Source of the DNA: an uncultured Pelagibacteraceae bacterium
GTDB taxonomy: Bacteria > Pseudomonadota > Alphaproteobacteria > Pelagibacterales > Pelagibacteraceae
Reading direction: 5' to 3'
Assembly: GCA_902523185.1 (NCBI GenBank)
Contig: CABYYJ010000001.1
Coordinates: 1-64,000 of the forward strand
Length of the DNA: 64,000 nucleotides
A program made the position numbers and the translations under genes. Shown here piece by piece: positions 20,037-29,443 of this stretch; position 1 is the stretch's first letter; each line of letters begins with the position of its first letter. Below the pieces are notes generated by a model. It did not search any database, was not told the DNA's origin, and was given only the letters and a program-made list of their open reading frames with translations.

Positions 20037-21011
20037 ATGTCAAAATCAATAATTTTAAAAAAAAATGGGGGCCCAGAAGTTTTAGAACTTCAAGATGTAA
20101 AAGTTGATTCTCCAGGGCCAGATGAAATTAAGGTAACTAACCATGCTATTGGTTTAAATTATATTGATACGTATCATAGATCAGGTTTGTATCCAATAAA
20201 GTTACCGAGTGGAATCGGTTTAGAAGCTGCAGGAAAAATTGATGAAGTGGGTTCAAATGTTACTGAATTTAATAAAGGTGATAACGTTGCTTACGCTTCA
20301 GTTCCTTTGGGAGCTTACGCTCAACAAAGAATAATTCCTGCTAAAATTGCAGTGAAAGTTCCTGAGGGAATATCTCATGAATTAGCTGCTACATTAATGA
20401 CAAAAGGTTTAACAACTAATTATTTAATTACAAAAACATATAAACTCAAAGCTGGGGAGACAGTGTTATTTCACGCTGCAGCCGGCGGTGTTGGACAAAT
20501 ATTTGCTCAATGGGCCAACAGTATTGGTGCTAAGGTTATTGGAACAGTCGGATCTGATGAAAAAATTAAAATTGCTCAAGAGAATGGTTATTCAAATGTG
20601 ATTAATTATACTAAAGATGATTTTGCAAAAGAGGTTATGAAAATTACAAATAATGAAGGGGTACCTGCGGTGTTTGACGGGGTAGGAAAAGAAACATTCC
20701 TTGGTTCATTAGCTTGTCTAAAAATAAGAGGTATGATGGTTAGTTTTGGAAATGCATCAGGACCTTTAGATCCAGTTAATGTTCCAAAAGATATCCAGCC
20801 AAAAGGTTTATATTTTACTAGACCGTCAATTGGACAATACTTTACTAATCGTAAAGAACTACAAACTGGGGCAGATCAAATTTTTGAAAAAGTAAAATTT
20901 GGAAAAATTAAAATTAAGATTTTCAGAAAATATAGATTAGCTGATGCAAAGCAGGCTCATGCAGATTTAGAATCAAGACAACTGAATGGACCTGTAATCC
21001 TAATTCCTTGA
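20037..21011 (+). CDS. NADPH:quinone oxidoreductase (zinc-free MDR family)
   Basis: A 324-residue medium-chain dehydrogenase/reductase. The nucleotide-binding motif is HAAAGGVGQIFAQWA (about residue 143). The N-terminal GxNYIDTYHRSGLYP segment matches the Qor subgroup, which lacks the catalytic and structural zinc cysteines of alcohol dehydrogenases. It likely reduces quinones with NADPH in the cytoplasm. It starts 23 bases after pirin, and its stop overlaps the DUF1289 start. Confidence 0.92.
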   Translation: MSKSIILKKNGGPEVLELQDVKVDSPGPDEIKVTNHAIGLNYIDTYHRSGLYPIKLPSGIGLEAAGKIDEVGSNVTEFNKGDNVAYASVPLGAYAQQRIIPAKIAVKVPEGISHELAATLMTKGLTTNYLITKTYKLKAGETVLFHAAAGGVGQIFAQWANSIGAKVIGTVGSDEKIKIAQENGYSNVINYTKDDFAKEVMKITNNEGVPAVFDGVGKETFLGSLACLKIRGMMVSFGNASGPLDPVNVPKDIQPKGLYFTRPSIGQYFTNRKELQTGADQIFEKVKFGKIKIKIFRKYRLADAKQAHADLESRQLNGPVILIP

Positions 21012-21277
21012 TGAATAACAAAAAAATAGTTTCACCTTGTATCAGTATTTGTAAAACCGACCCTGTTACTGGCTTTTGCTATGGATGCGCGAGAACTGAG
21101 GATGAAAAAAAATTATGGAAAAATGAGAGCACAACCGATCAGTGGAAAACTGAAAATTTGAAGTTAATCGTCGGTAGAATGAAAGGTTGGCAGGCTGAAA
21201 CTTTTAAAGAGTCCTATGAACATAAAATTAAGGAAGGAATTTCGCTTTTTAAAAAAAGTTTATTAGAAAAAAAATAA
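21011..21277 (+). CDS. DUF1289 family small cysteine protein
   Basis: An 88-residue protein starting MNNKKIVSPCISICKTDP. It has the DUF1289 cysteine pattern C-x3-C then C-x2-C (SPCISICKTDPVTGFCYGC), which looks like a small metal or iron-sulfur site. DUF1289 proteins are widespread in proteobacteria without an assigned function. I take the ATG at 21011, which overlaps the qor stop (TGATG), rather than the in-frame TTG at 21008. The C-terminal third is lysine-rich. Confidence 0.82.
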   Translation: MNNKKIVSPCISICKTDPVTGFCYGCARTEDEKKLWKNESTTDQWKTENLKLIVGRMKGWQAETFKESYEHKIKEGISLFKKSLLEKK

Positions 21278-21688
21278 TTACAAATCTTTTTTCATAGAGT
21301 CCATATCACTTAGGTGATACTTTAATGCTTCATTAGACATTCTAACTTCTTGCAAAAATAAAAAAATTGAAATTATCATACATATACAACATGAAGCAAA
21401 ACTTAATCTTGCATAAAAAGTATAATTCAAATAAAGAAGCAAAACAGTCAACATGTTGAACAGAAATCCAAAGGAAGAAAAACCCATAACATATTTAAGA
21501 AAGTTTGTCCTTTTGTTTAAAACATGAAGTTGGTTTTCCCACTCCGGTGGAATTTTTTTTTCAAAAGTATACTGATCATGAATTTGTCTTATTAAAGCAC
21601 TTAAAGTGTGAAAACGATTGCTATACATTGTCATCATTAACGGGATAGCTGGAAACATTAATGCTGCTACAGTGTAATCTATATCCAT
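21278..21688 (-). CDS. DUF2721-like membrane protein
   Basis: A 136-residue protein with an N-terminal helix (about 6-20), a cytoplasmic stretch SNRFHTLSALIRQIHDQ, and two further helices (about 66-86 and 90-112). This order matches the DUF2721 family, which has no assigned function. It abuts the convergent DUF1289 gene with no gap and is divergent from ubiA, with 53 bases between their starts. Nothing in the sequence points to a specific partner. Confidence 0.75.
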   Translation of the reverse strand: MDIDYTVAALMFPAIPLMMTMYSNRFHTLSALIRQIHDQYTFEKKIPPEWENQLHVLNKRTNFLKYVMGFSSFGFLFNMLTVLLLYLNYTFYARLSFASCCICMIISIFLFLQEVRMSNEALKYHLSDMDSMKKDL

Positions 21689-21741
21689 ATCGAATCAAAT
21701 TGATTATGTAGGTAGTGTTTGATATTTACAAGTAATATTTC

Positions 21742-22602
21742 ATGAGGCACTTTAAGATATTCGTAGAATTAACAAGAATAAATAAACCAATCGGCTTTAT
21801 GCTGTTGTTCTGGCCTTGTGCATGGGGATTAGCTTATTCTTACAATTTTAATAGAGATAACGAGTTATTTTTTTATTATATATTTTTATTTTTTTGTGGA
21901 TCGGTCTTAATGAGAAGTGCTGGATGCATTTTTAACGATATTGTAGATAAAGATTTTGATAAAAAAGTTCAAAGAACAAAGCAAAGGCCTATTGCTTCAG
22001 GGGAAATTTCAGTAATTCATTCTTTTTTTTATGTAATTATTCTATGCGCTGTTGCATTCTGTATTTTGTTACAATTTAATATCACAACAATAGCTTTAGG
22101 TTTAGGATCAATGATTTTAGCGTTTGCATATCCTTTTATGAAAAGAATAACGTATTGGCCTCAATTATTTTTGGGAATTACTTTTAACTGGGGACTTGTA
22201 ATGGCCTGGACCTCAATGAACAATGATATTACGTTAAACATATTATTACTTTACTTAGCGGCCATATTTTGGACATTGGGTTATGACACCATTTATGGCG
22301 CTCAAGATATGTCAGATGATGAAATAATTGGTCTTAAATCGACCTCTATAAAATTTAAAAAGCATATAAAATTGTTTTTATCAATTTCATATTTAATCAC
22401 ATCAATATTAGTTCTCTATGTTTTTTTTAACCATCATAAGAATATTTATTTTTTATTTTTTTTAAGTATGTTTATTATTACTTTGTTTTATCAAATATTA
22501 AAATTTGATAAAAAAAACCAAATTAATTGTTTAAAATTATTTAAAATAAATAGTTTCTCAGGGCTTTTTTTATTTTTAGGAATTATGTTTACAAGTTATT
22601 AA
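21742..22602 (+). CDS. ubiA: 4-hydroxybenzoate polyprenyltransferase UbiA
   Basis: A 286-residue membrane prenyltransferase with about eight helices. It attaches the polyprenyl tail to 4-hydroxybenzoate in ubiquinone synthesis. The first aspartate motif is in NDIVDKDFDKKVQRTKQRP. The second region is DTIYGAQDMSDDEIIGLKST. These are the standard UbiA motifs and separate it from the CtaB-type gene at 14089-15009. The short intergenic segment upstream (21689-21741) must hold promoters for both ubiA and the divergent DUF2721 gene. Confidence 0.95.
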   Translation: MRHFKIFVELTRINKPIGFMLLFWPCAWGLAYSYNFNRDNELFFYYIFLFFCGSVLMRSAGCIFNDIVDKDFDKKVQRTKQRPIASGEISVIHSFFYVIILCAVAFCILLQFNITTIALGLGSMILAFAYPFMKRITYWPQLFLGITFNWGLVMAWTSMNNDITLNILLLYLAAIFWTLGYDTIYGAQDMSDDEIIGLKSTSIKFKKHIKLFLSISYLITSILVLYVFFNHHKNIYFLFFLSMFIITLFYQILKFDKKNQINCLKLFKINSFSGLFLFLGIMFTSY

Positions 22603-22603
22603 A

Positions 22604-24346
22604 ATGAAATTTCAGGAATTAAGATTAATACTAGAAAGATTATTTAAACAATATGTTAAAAAGCATCTAAAAAGAATATTTATTGCTCTGATTCTCTCTT
22701 TAATTGTAGCAGGCAGCACCGCTGGGATTGCATGGTTGTTAGATCCAGCTGTAAAAAAAATTTTTATTGAAAGAAATGAAGTATTAGCTTGGTCAATACC
22801 ATTATTAATAATTATTGCTTTTTCTAGTAAAGGTCTTTCTCTCTATTTCGCGAGAATAAATATTATCAGAGTTGGAGAGGAAGTTGCAGGGGAACTTCAA
22901 AAAAAAATCGCTAACAATATATTATTATCTGATATTCAAACTTTAGATAATAGACATTCCGGAAAGTATATTTCGAACGTTATGTTTGACACAAAACATG
23001 TTCAAAACGTTGTAAGTACAGGTATTTTAAATTTAATGAAAGATTCCTTTTCTGTAATAGCGCTTGTTTCGTTAATGTTTTATCAAAACTGGAAGCTAGC
23101 GTTATTCGCAATTTTAATGATGCCGCTCGCTGCTGGTTTGGCAAAATCACTGGGTAAAAGAATCGGTAAAGCAACAACTAAAGCAGGGGAGTCTTCAGGA
23201 AATCTTGCTTCATTTTTAACAGAAATATTCAAAGGTTCTAAGATGATAAGAATTTACCAAAAAGAGAGTAAAGAAAATGAGAAAGCAAAACAAGTAATTG
23301 ATGATTTGGTCGAGAAGAATATAAAAATTGGCGGGGTTATGATTAGAGCAACACCAATAATGGAAATTTTAATTGGGTTTATGATCGCAGGATTTATAGT
23401 TATATCTGGAAGATTAATTAGTTCAGGAGAACTAGGCGTGAATAATTTTTTTTCATTTCTAGCAGCTATGATGCTAGCTTATCAGCCCATAAGATCCCTG
23501 GCCACAATCAATATGTCAGCATTTCAAGGGGCTGCAGCATTTAAAAGGATTAGTAAAATAATTGATAAGAAAATAGATATTCAAGAAAACATTGACAACC
23601 CACAATTAAACTTAAAAAATTCTGAAATAAAGTTCTCAAATGTAGGGTTTAAATATGAAACTACTCATGAAAAAGCAATAAAAAATATAAGCTTTAGTAT
23701 TAAAGGTAATACTATGGCAGCATTTGTCGGTCATAGTGGTGCTGGAAAAAGTACAATAATAAATCTTTTGCCAAGATTTTATGATCCACAGGAGGGAAAA
23801 ATTGAGGTAGATAATCAAAATATTAAAAACGTTTCCTTAAAATCATTAAGAAAAAACCTTTCAATGGTAAGCCAAGATGTAATTTTATTTGACGATACTG
23901 TAAAAAATAATATTGCATATGCAAAGGATAATGCATCTCAGGCAGAGATTGAAAAAGCTTGTAAATATGCTGCTGCAGATGAATTTATTAAAAAATTACC
24001 CCAAGGTTATGATACTTTAATTGGTGAAAATGGCGTTAGACTTTCAGGAGGACAAAAACAAAGAATTTCCATAGCTAGAGCGATATTAAAAGAGTCACCA
24101 ATTATTTTACTAGATGAAGCAACTTCATCTTTAGACGCAGACTCCGAGGAGATCGTTCAAAATGCAATTCTAAATTTAACAAAAAATAAAACCACTTTAG
24201 TGATAGCACATCGTCTTTCAACAATTCATAACGCTGATAAAATATTTGTTCTTAAGAATGGTAAAATTCAAAATTCTGGCGATCACGATTACCTCATTAA
24301 AAACTGTGATGAGTACCAGTCATTGTACAAAAAACAATTAAAATAA
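22604..24346 (+). CDS. msbA: Lipid A export ABC transporter, MsbA-like
   Basis: A 580-residue half transporter: six membrane helices (about 20-320) fused to an ABC ATPase. Walker A is GHSGAGKST, the signature LSGGQKQR, Walker B IILLDEATSSLD, and the H-loop IAHRLST. It flips lipid A core or a related lipid across the inner membrane. Placement directly before waaA, lpxK and an acyltransferase makes lipid A the best substrate guess. It starts 1 base after the ubiA stop. Confidence 0.9.
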   Translation: MKFQELRLILERLFKQYVKKHLKRIFIALILSLIVAGSTAGIAWLLDPAVKKIFIERNEVLAWSIPLLIIIAFSSKGLSLYFARINIIRVGEEVAGELQKKIANNILLSDIQTLDNRHSGKYISNVMFDTKHVQNVVSTGILNLMKDSFSVIALVSLMFYQNWKLALFAILMMPLAAGLAKSLGKRIGKATTKAGESSGNLASFLTEIFKGSKMIRIYQKESKENEKAKQVIDDLVEKNIKIGGVMIRATPIMEILIGFMIAGFIVISGRLISSGELGVNNFFSFLAAMMLAYQPIRSLATINMSAFQGAAAFKRISKIIDKKIDIQENIDNPQLNLKNSEIKFSNVGFKYETTHEKAIKNISFSIKGNTMAAFVGHSGAGKSTIINLLPRFYDPQEGKIEVDNQNIKNVSLKSLRKNLSMVSQDVILFDDTVKNNIAYAKDNASQAEIEKACKYAAADEFIKKLPQGYDTLIGENGVRLSGGQKQRISIARAILKESPIILLDEATSSLDADSEEIVQNAILNLTKNKTTLVIAHRLSTIHNADKIFVLKNGKIQNSGDHDYLIKNCDEYQSLYKKQLK

Positions 24347-24348
24347 CA

Positions 24349-25632
24349 ATGGTCCTCATTTATAGAGCGCTTTCAAATATTCTTTTTCCAGTTTTCATAT
24401 TAATAATATATTTAAGAAAAATTCTTAAAAAAGAGGATAGCTATAGGTATAGAGAAAAAATTTTTCCTAAATATTTCAATATAACAAGAAAAGATAATGC
24501 AAAATTAATTTGGTTTCATGCTGCTAGTATTGGTGAACTGAAAAGTATATTACCAATTTTGTCAGAGATTAACAAAAAACAAAAAGATATAGAATTTTTA
24601 GTCACAACTATAACTTTAACCTCAGCAAATTTGGCTAAAGAGGAATTTAAAAATTTTAAAAACGTCTTTCATAGATTTTTTCCGATAGACTCAGAGTTTT
24701 TGATAAAAAAATTTTTAAAATTATGGAAACCTAATGCAATTTTTTTAGTTGACTCTGAGATATGGCCAAATTTGATTTTAGTTGCAAAAAAAAATGGCAT
24801 TCCTTTATCTCTACTTAATGCTCGAATAACAACAAAAACTTTTAAAAGATGGATGATTTTAAATAGTTTTGCAAAAAAAATTTTTAATTCTTTTGACTTA
24901 TGTCTAACATCAAATAATGAAACTAAAGTATACTTGGATATATTAAATGCTAAAAATATTCATTTTTTGGGAAATATAAAGTTAATTAATTATATAGATA
25001 ATCGAAAACTAAACATACAAAATGAGGAGGTCTTAACTAAAAGAAGATTTTGGATTGCAATTAGTACTCATAGTGGTGAAGAAACACTTTGTTTAAATGT
25101 TCATTTAAAATTAAAAAAATTTTATGAAAATATAAAAACAATTATTGCACCAAGACATGTACAAAGAATTAATGATATAAAAAAACTATGTGAAAGTTTA
25201 AAAATTTCATATCAGATACTTGATAAAAATGATTTAATAGATGATAGTAAAGAAATAATTTTGATAAACTCTTACGGAAATTTAGGAATATTCTTGAAGT
25301 ATGCTAAGAGTGTTTTTATTGGTAAATCTACAGTAAAGAAATTGAAACACGTAGGAGGTCAAAGCCCAATAGATGCAGCCAAAATGGGTTGTAAGATATA
25401 TCACGGCCCTTACATTTATAATTTTAGTGAAATCTATGGAATATTAAAAGAAAATCATATCTCAAGAGAAATAGAGGGATCTGAAGATTTAGCAAAAAAT
25501 CTTGAAAGGGATCTGGGAAATATGGAAAAAAACGGAAGAGAAATATCAGCTAAAATAAACTCTTTAGGGATAAAAACTTTAAATAATACAATGCAAAAGA
25601 TAGATAATTTTTTAGTTAATGAAATTATATAA
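24349..25632 (+). CDS. waaA: 3-deoxy-D-manno-octulosonic acid transferase (Kdo transferase)
   Basis: A 427-residue glycosyltransferase of the WaaA/KdtA family with an N-terminal membrane anchor (about 4-22). It adds Kdo to lipid IVA on the cytoplasmic face. Family landmarks are IWFHAASIGELKSILP (about 55-70), FLVDSEIWPNLIL, LLNARIT, and the C-terminal GGQSPIDAAKMGCKIYHGP. The active-site glutamate lies in SIGE. It overlaps lpxK by 14 bases. The protein is very rich in lysine and asparagine, in line with the base composition. Confidence 0.93.
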   Translation: MVLIYRALSNILFPVFILIIYLRKILKKEDSYRYREKIFPKYFNITRKDNAKLIWFHAASIGELKSILPILSEINKKQKDIEFLVTTITLTSANLAKEEFKNFKNVFHRFFPIDSEFLIKKFLKLWKPNAIFLVDSEIWPNLILVAKKNGIPLSLLNARITTKTFKRWMILNSFAKKIFNSFDLCLTSNNETKVYLDILNAKNIHFLGNIKLINYIDNRKLNIQNEEVLTKRRFWIAISTHSGEETLCLNVHLKLKKFYENIKTIIAPRHVQRINDIKKLCESLKISYQILDKNDLIDDSKEIILINSYGNLGIFLKYAKSVFIGKSTVKKLKHVGGQSPIDAAKMGCKIYHGPYIYNFSEIYGILKENHISREIEGSEDLAKNLERDLGNMEKNGREISAKINSLGIKTLNNTMQKIDNFLVNEII

Positions 25633-26554
25633 ACCCAATTTTTGGAAAGAAACTAATTTAGTATCAATTTTATTATTCCCGATAAGTCTTATTGTTAAAT
25701 TAATTGTTTTAATGAGAAAAACTTTTATAAAAGAATTAGAATTTGAAATACCTGTTATTTGCGTAGGAAATATTTATTTAGGTGGCACTGGAAAAACTCC
25801 GTTATCAATTAACCTTGGAAAAGAACTATCGATATTAAATAAAAACCCTGTAATTATTAGAAAGTATTACAAACACCACGAAGATGAATATAGTTTGATA
25901 AGGGAAAATTTTAAGCATCTTATTACAAAAAAAGATAGGAAAAATGCAATTAAAAATGCAGTGCAAAATGGGTTTGACACAGTGATTTTAGATGATGGCT
26001 TTCAAGATTATAAAATTAAAAAAAATTTAAACATCGTTTGCTTTAATAATCAACTTTTAGGCAATGGAATGTTAATTCCTGCAGGCCCTTTAAGAGAGAG
26101 TGTGGATTCTCTAAAAAGTGCTCACATTATAATTATTAATGGTGATCAAAACATAGACTTTGAAAAAAAATTATTGGAAATAAACAATAAAATTTCAATA
26201 TTTTATTCCCGGTACCAGCTAATTGATGTTGAAAAATATAGAGGTAAAAAATTATTTGTCGTTGCAGGAATTGGAAATCCAGAAAACTTTTTTGAACTTA
26301 TTAGGAGTCAAAATCTAAATATTATAAAAAAACTATCTTTTCCTGATCATTATCAATTTAGTAAATCGGAAATTTTAAATATAATAAATGATGCAAGAAA
26401 AAATGGTTATCAAGTTGTAATGACAGAAAAAGATTATCATAGAGTGAAAGATTTTAATTTGACAGAGATACATTATATAAAAGTAAAATTAGAAATTGTT
26501 GAAAAGAAAGAATTCCTGAACAAAGTATTAACAGTTTATGATAAAAAAAATTAG
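25619..26554 (+). CDS. lpxK: Tetraacyldisaccharide 4'-kinase LpxK
   Basis: A 311-residue P-loop kinase that phosphorylates the lipid A precursor at the 4' position. The membrane-associated N-terminus (about 10-30) precedes the nucleotide loop GNIYLGGTGKTPLS. The conserved DDGFQDYKIKKNLNIVCF and PAGPLRES stretches are present, as is the C-terminal TEKDYHRV. Its start lies within waaA and its end within the following acyltransferase gene (17-base overlap), so the three look translationally coupled. Confidence 0.94.
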   Translation: MKLYKPNFWKETNLVSILLFPISLIVKLIVLMRKTFIKELEFEIPVICVGNIYLGGTGKTPLSINLGKELSILNKNPVIIRKYYKHHEDEYSLIRENFKHLITKKDRKNAIKNAVQNGFDTVILDDGFQDYKIKKNLNIVCFNNQLLGNGMLIPAGPLRESVDSLKSAHIIIINGDQNIDFEKKLLEINNKISIFYSRYQLIDVEKYRGKKLFVVAGIGNPENFFELIRSQNLNIIKKLSFPDHYQFSKSEILNIINDARKNGYQVVMTEKDYHRVKDFNLTEIHYIKVKLEIVEKKEFLNKVLTVYDKKN

Positions 26555-27392
26555 TTATTTTTTTCAGGCAATAATAATTTATTTATTCTTTTTTGTTGGT
26601 AAATTGCTAGGTTTAAATCTAAGTAAAAAAATCTTTGCATTCTTATTTAAGCAGCTTGGCCCTTTATTTAAATCTAAAAACATAATCGAAAAAAATTTAA
26701 CAAATTTTAATAGCAATCTCACTAATGAACAAAGAGAAAATATAATTTCATCAATGTGGGAAAACTACGGAATTACATTCATAGAGTATATTTTCTTGAG
26801 TTTGTTTAAAGAGAAAAATGATCTAGTTGAAGTTACTAGATCTGATATTTTAAATAAAATTTCTTTTAATAAGCCCGTCATATTTGTTTCAGGTCATTTT
26901 TCTAATTTTGAATTAATGTCAATGGAGATAACAAAAAGAAAAGTAAAATTAGCTACAATTTATAGGCCATTAAATAATTTTTTCTTAAATCCTCTAATGG
27001 AATATATTAGAAAAAAGTATGTTTGTAAAAATCAAATAAAAAAAGGAATTGGTGGAGTGAAGGAGTCAATTCAATATATTAAAGCGGGTTACAGTATTGC
27101 TCTTATGATTGATCAGAGGGTAAGTGAAGGTGAGAGACTTAATTTTTTCAACCAACCTGCATTGACAACCACTCTACCTGCCCAACTTGCATTAAAGTTT
27201 GAATTGCCAATTATTCCGGTATTTATTGAAAGAAGGGAAAATGGGACATACAAAATTGAGTTCTATGATGAAATTATAAGTAAAAATTTTAAAAATAAAA
27301 TTGAACTCACTCAGAAGTTAAATTCAATTTTAGAGGAAATGATTAAAAAAAATCCCAATGAATGGATATGGACACACAATAGATGGAAATAA
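26538..27392 (+). CDS. Lipid A biosynthesis acyltransferase, LpxL/HtrB family
   Basis: A 284-residue late acyltransferase with an N-terminal membrane helix (about 5-25). The catalytic HX4E motif is GHFSNFE (about residue 119). The further blocks IYRPLNN, MIDQRVSEG and the closing NPNEWIWTHNRWK are typical of the family. It adds a secondary acyl chain to Kdo2-lipid IVA. Only one such gene is seen here. It ends 3 bases from the convergent DUF2093 gene. Confidence 0.9.
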   Translation: MIKKISYFFQAIIIYLFFFVGKLLGLNLSKKIFAFLFKQLGPLFKSKNIIEKNLTNFNSNLTNEQRENIISSMWENYGITFIEYIFLSLFKEKNDLVEVTRSDILNKISFNKPVIFVSGHFSNFELMSMEITKRKVKLATIYRPLNNFFLNPLMEYIRKKYVCKNQIKKGIGGVKESIQYIKAGYSIALMIDQRVSEGERLNFFNQPALTTTLPAQLALKFELPIIPVFIERRENGTYKIEFYDEIISKNFKNKIELTQKLNSILEEMIKKNPNEWIWTHNRWK

Positions 27393-27395
27393 ATT

Positions 27396-27590
27396 TCATT
27401 TTTTTAAATTTTTAATTCTTTTATTAACCTCAATTGGAGAAAAATAAGCTTCTTGTAAGTCTACGTTCCAATAATTGAGATCTTCCAACATTATCTCTTT
27501 TCCAGTTATTGCACAGTTTACAAAATCACCTTCCTCAATAACGTCAAAAGAATTGTGTTTAAAAATAAGTTTAGCTTTTTTTTTTACCAT
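27396..27590 (-). CDS. DUF2093 family protein
   Basis: A 64-residue protein that matches the alphaproteobacterial DUF2093 pattern: an N-terminal basic strand, then GDFVNCAITGKEIMLEDL and YWNVDLQEAYFSP. The function of the family is unknown. The central cysteine with the TGKxI turn recalls a small knuckle, but only one cysteine is present. The gene is divergent from purD with 28 bases between starts, so any promoters must be extremely compact or lie in coding sequence. Confidence 0.8.
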   Translation of the reverse strand: MVKKKAKLIFKHNSFDVIEEGDFVNCAITGKEIMLEDLNYWNVDLQEAYFSPIEVNKRIKNLKK

Positions 27591-27618
27591 CTATAATTTA
27601 TACAATATAACACTAATC

Positions 27619-28881
27619 ATGAATATTGCACTAATAGGAAGCGGTGGAAGAGAGCATGCTTTATGTCAAAAGATATTTGAGTCACCTCTCACCAATAAAG
27701 TTTATTGTATTCCTGGAAATGCCGGGACATCAAGAATAGCTCAAAATATTGATATTGATATTTTCAATTTTAAAAGGGTTTTGCAAATAATAAGGTTAAA
27801 GAAAATAGATCTTGTGATTGTAGGACCAGAGGAACCATTAGTGAGAGGTCTAGTTGATTTTCTTTCAAAAAAAAAAATAAAAGTTTTTGGCCCGAGTAAA
27901 TTTGCTTCTAAACTTGAGGGTTCAAAAGCTTTTATGAAAAAATTATGCAAAATAAAAAAAATACCAACTGCAGAATTTAAAATTTGTAATAATATATCTC
28001 AGGTATTAAATTTTTTAAATAATTCTAAATTACCAATTGTAGTAAAAGCCGACGGGTTAGCTGCTGGTAAAGGGGTGAGTATATGTAAAAGTAGAGGTCA
28101 AGTTTTAAAAATATCTAAAGAAATATTTAAAGGTAAGTTTAAGTCATCTAAAAAACTCATTCTAGAAGAATTTTTAAATGGTGAGGAGGCAAGTTATTTC
28201 GTTATTACAGATGGTACAAATATAAAATTTTTTGGATCTGCGCAAGATCACAAAAAAGTTGGAGAGCAAGATAAAGGTCCAAATACAGGTGGAATGGGAG
28301 CTTATTCCCCAGCTTTTATAATTAATAAAGATATTGAAAAAAAAATAATTAAAAAAATTGTTGAACCGACCCTCTCAAGCTTAAGAGAAAAAAAAAGACC
28401 TTATAAGGGTTTTTTATATGTCGGTCTTATGATTAAAGATAATGAACCCTACTTAATTGAGTATAATGTTAGAATGGGTGATCCGGAGTGTCAGGTAATA
28501 ATGCCAAGATTGAAAACTGATATTGTTAAAATTTTTCTAAATACTTTAAAAAATAAATTGAAAGAAACTAAAATCGTCTGGCATAAAAAAAAGTGTATGA
28601 CTATTGTTTTGTGCTCAAAAGGTTATCCTGGTAGTTATAAAAAAGGAAAAAAAATTCAAAATCTTGAAAAATTAAGATTGGATAAGAAAACTTTTATTTA
28701 TCATGCAGGAACAAAAATTGTTAACGGTTCTATTTTATCAAATGGAGGAAGAGTTTTGAACGTTACTTCAATCGGATTCAACTTACTCAAAGTTAGAAAG
28801 AAAATATTAAGCTTAATAAAAAAAATAAATTGGAAGTATGGTTTTTTCAGAAAAGATATAGGATGGAAGGTCATTAAGTAG
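27619..28881 (+). CDS. purD: Phosphoribosylamine-glycine ligase
   Basis: A 420-residue ATP-grasp enzyme of purine synthesis, joining glycine to phosphoribosylamine. The start is ATG 27619, because MNIALIGSGGREHAL is the conserved PurD opening. The frame is open 48 codons further upstream but that part crosses the divergent DUF2093 gene and is not protein-like. Other landmarks are VVKADGLAAGKGV, DHKKVGEQDKGPNTGGMGAYSP and EYNVRMGDPECQ. rsmD begins 1 base after the stop. Confidence 0.96.
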   Translation: MNIALIGSGGREHALCQKIFESPLTNKVYCIPGNAGTSRIAQNIDIDIFNFKRVLQIIRLKKIDLVIVGPEEPLVRGLVDFLSKKKIKVFGPSKFASKLEGSKAFMKKLCKIKKIPTAEFKICNNISQVLNFLNNSKLPIVVKADGLAAGKGVSICKSRGQVLKISKEIFKGKFKSSKKLILEEFLNGEEASYFVITDGTNIKFFGSAQDHKKVGEQDKGPNTGGMGAYSPAFIINKDIEKKIIKKIVEPTLSSLREKKRPYKGFLYVGLMIKDNEPYLIEYNVRMGDPECQVIMPRLKTDIVKIFLNTLKNKLKETKIVWHKKKCMTIVLCSKGYPGSYKKGKKIQNLEKLRLDKKTFIYHAGTKIVNGSILSNGGRVLNVTSIGFNLLKVRKKILSLIKKINWKYGFFRKDIGWKVIK

Positions 28882-28882
28882 A

Positions 28883-29443
28883 ATGAGAATTATAAGTGGA
28901 AGGTACAAAGGTAAGCAAATCCAGTTTATAAAATCCCAAACTACTAGACCATTAAAAGACTCTGTAAAAGAAAGTATTTTTAATATTCTCATGCATTCAA
29001 ATAAAATTAACACAAAGATTGAGGGATCAAATGTTCTAGATCTTTATTCTGGAATTGGGTCTTTTGGTATTGAATGTTTTTCGAGAAAAGCAAAGAAAGT
29101 AACTTTCGTAGAGGAGAATAACAATATTATAAAAGTACTTAAACAGAATTTAAATTTATTAGTTGAAGATGAAAAAGCAATAATACTTAATGAAAAAGTA
29201 GAAAAAAGTCTTTTGTATAATAAGAGAGAAAAGTTTAATATTATTTTCTTTGACCCTCCTTTTGCTGATAAAAAGATTGTTTATAATCTCAAAAACATTA
29301 AAAAGAATAAAATTTTTAAAGATGATCATGTATTAATAATTCATAGAGAGAAGGGTTCAAATGAAAAATTCAATAATATTTTCAATGAATTAATTATAAA
29401 ATATTACGGAAGATCGAAAATTATTTTTGGTAAATTCTTTTAG
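28883..29443 (+). CDS. rsmD: 16S rRNA (guanine966-N2)-methyltransferase RsmD
   Basis: A 186-residue Rossmann-fold methyltransferase. The N-terminal MRIISGRYKGKQI and TTRPLKDSVKESIFNIL blocks are diagnostic of RsmD. The SAM loop is VLDLYSGIGSFGIE, and the catalytic motif is FFDPPF. It methylates G966 of 16S rRNA in the small subunit. It is coupled to purD and overlaps the 3' end of the convergent pgi gene by 23 bases. Confidence 0.93.
   Translation: MRIISGRYKGKQIQFIKSQTTRPLKDSVKESIFNILMHSNKINTKIEGSNVLDLYSGIGSFGIECFSRKAKKVTFVEENNNIIKVLKQNLNLLVEDEKAIILNEKVEKSLLYNKREKFNIIFFDPPFADKKIVYNLKNIKKNKIFKDDHVLIIHREKGSNEKFNNIFNELIIKYYGRSKIIFGKFF

Noticed and set aside
27475-27618. 48-codon upstream extension of purD
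   Set aside because: It runs antisense through DUF2093 and lacks homology-like features; MNIALIGSGGREHA marks the true start.
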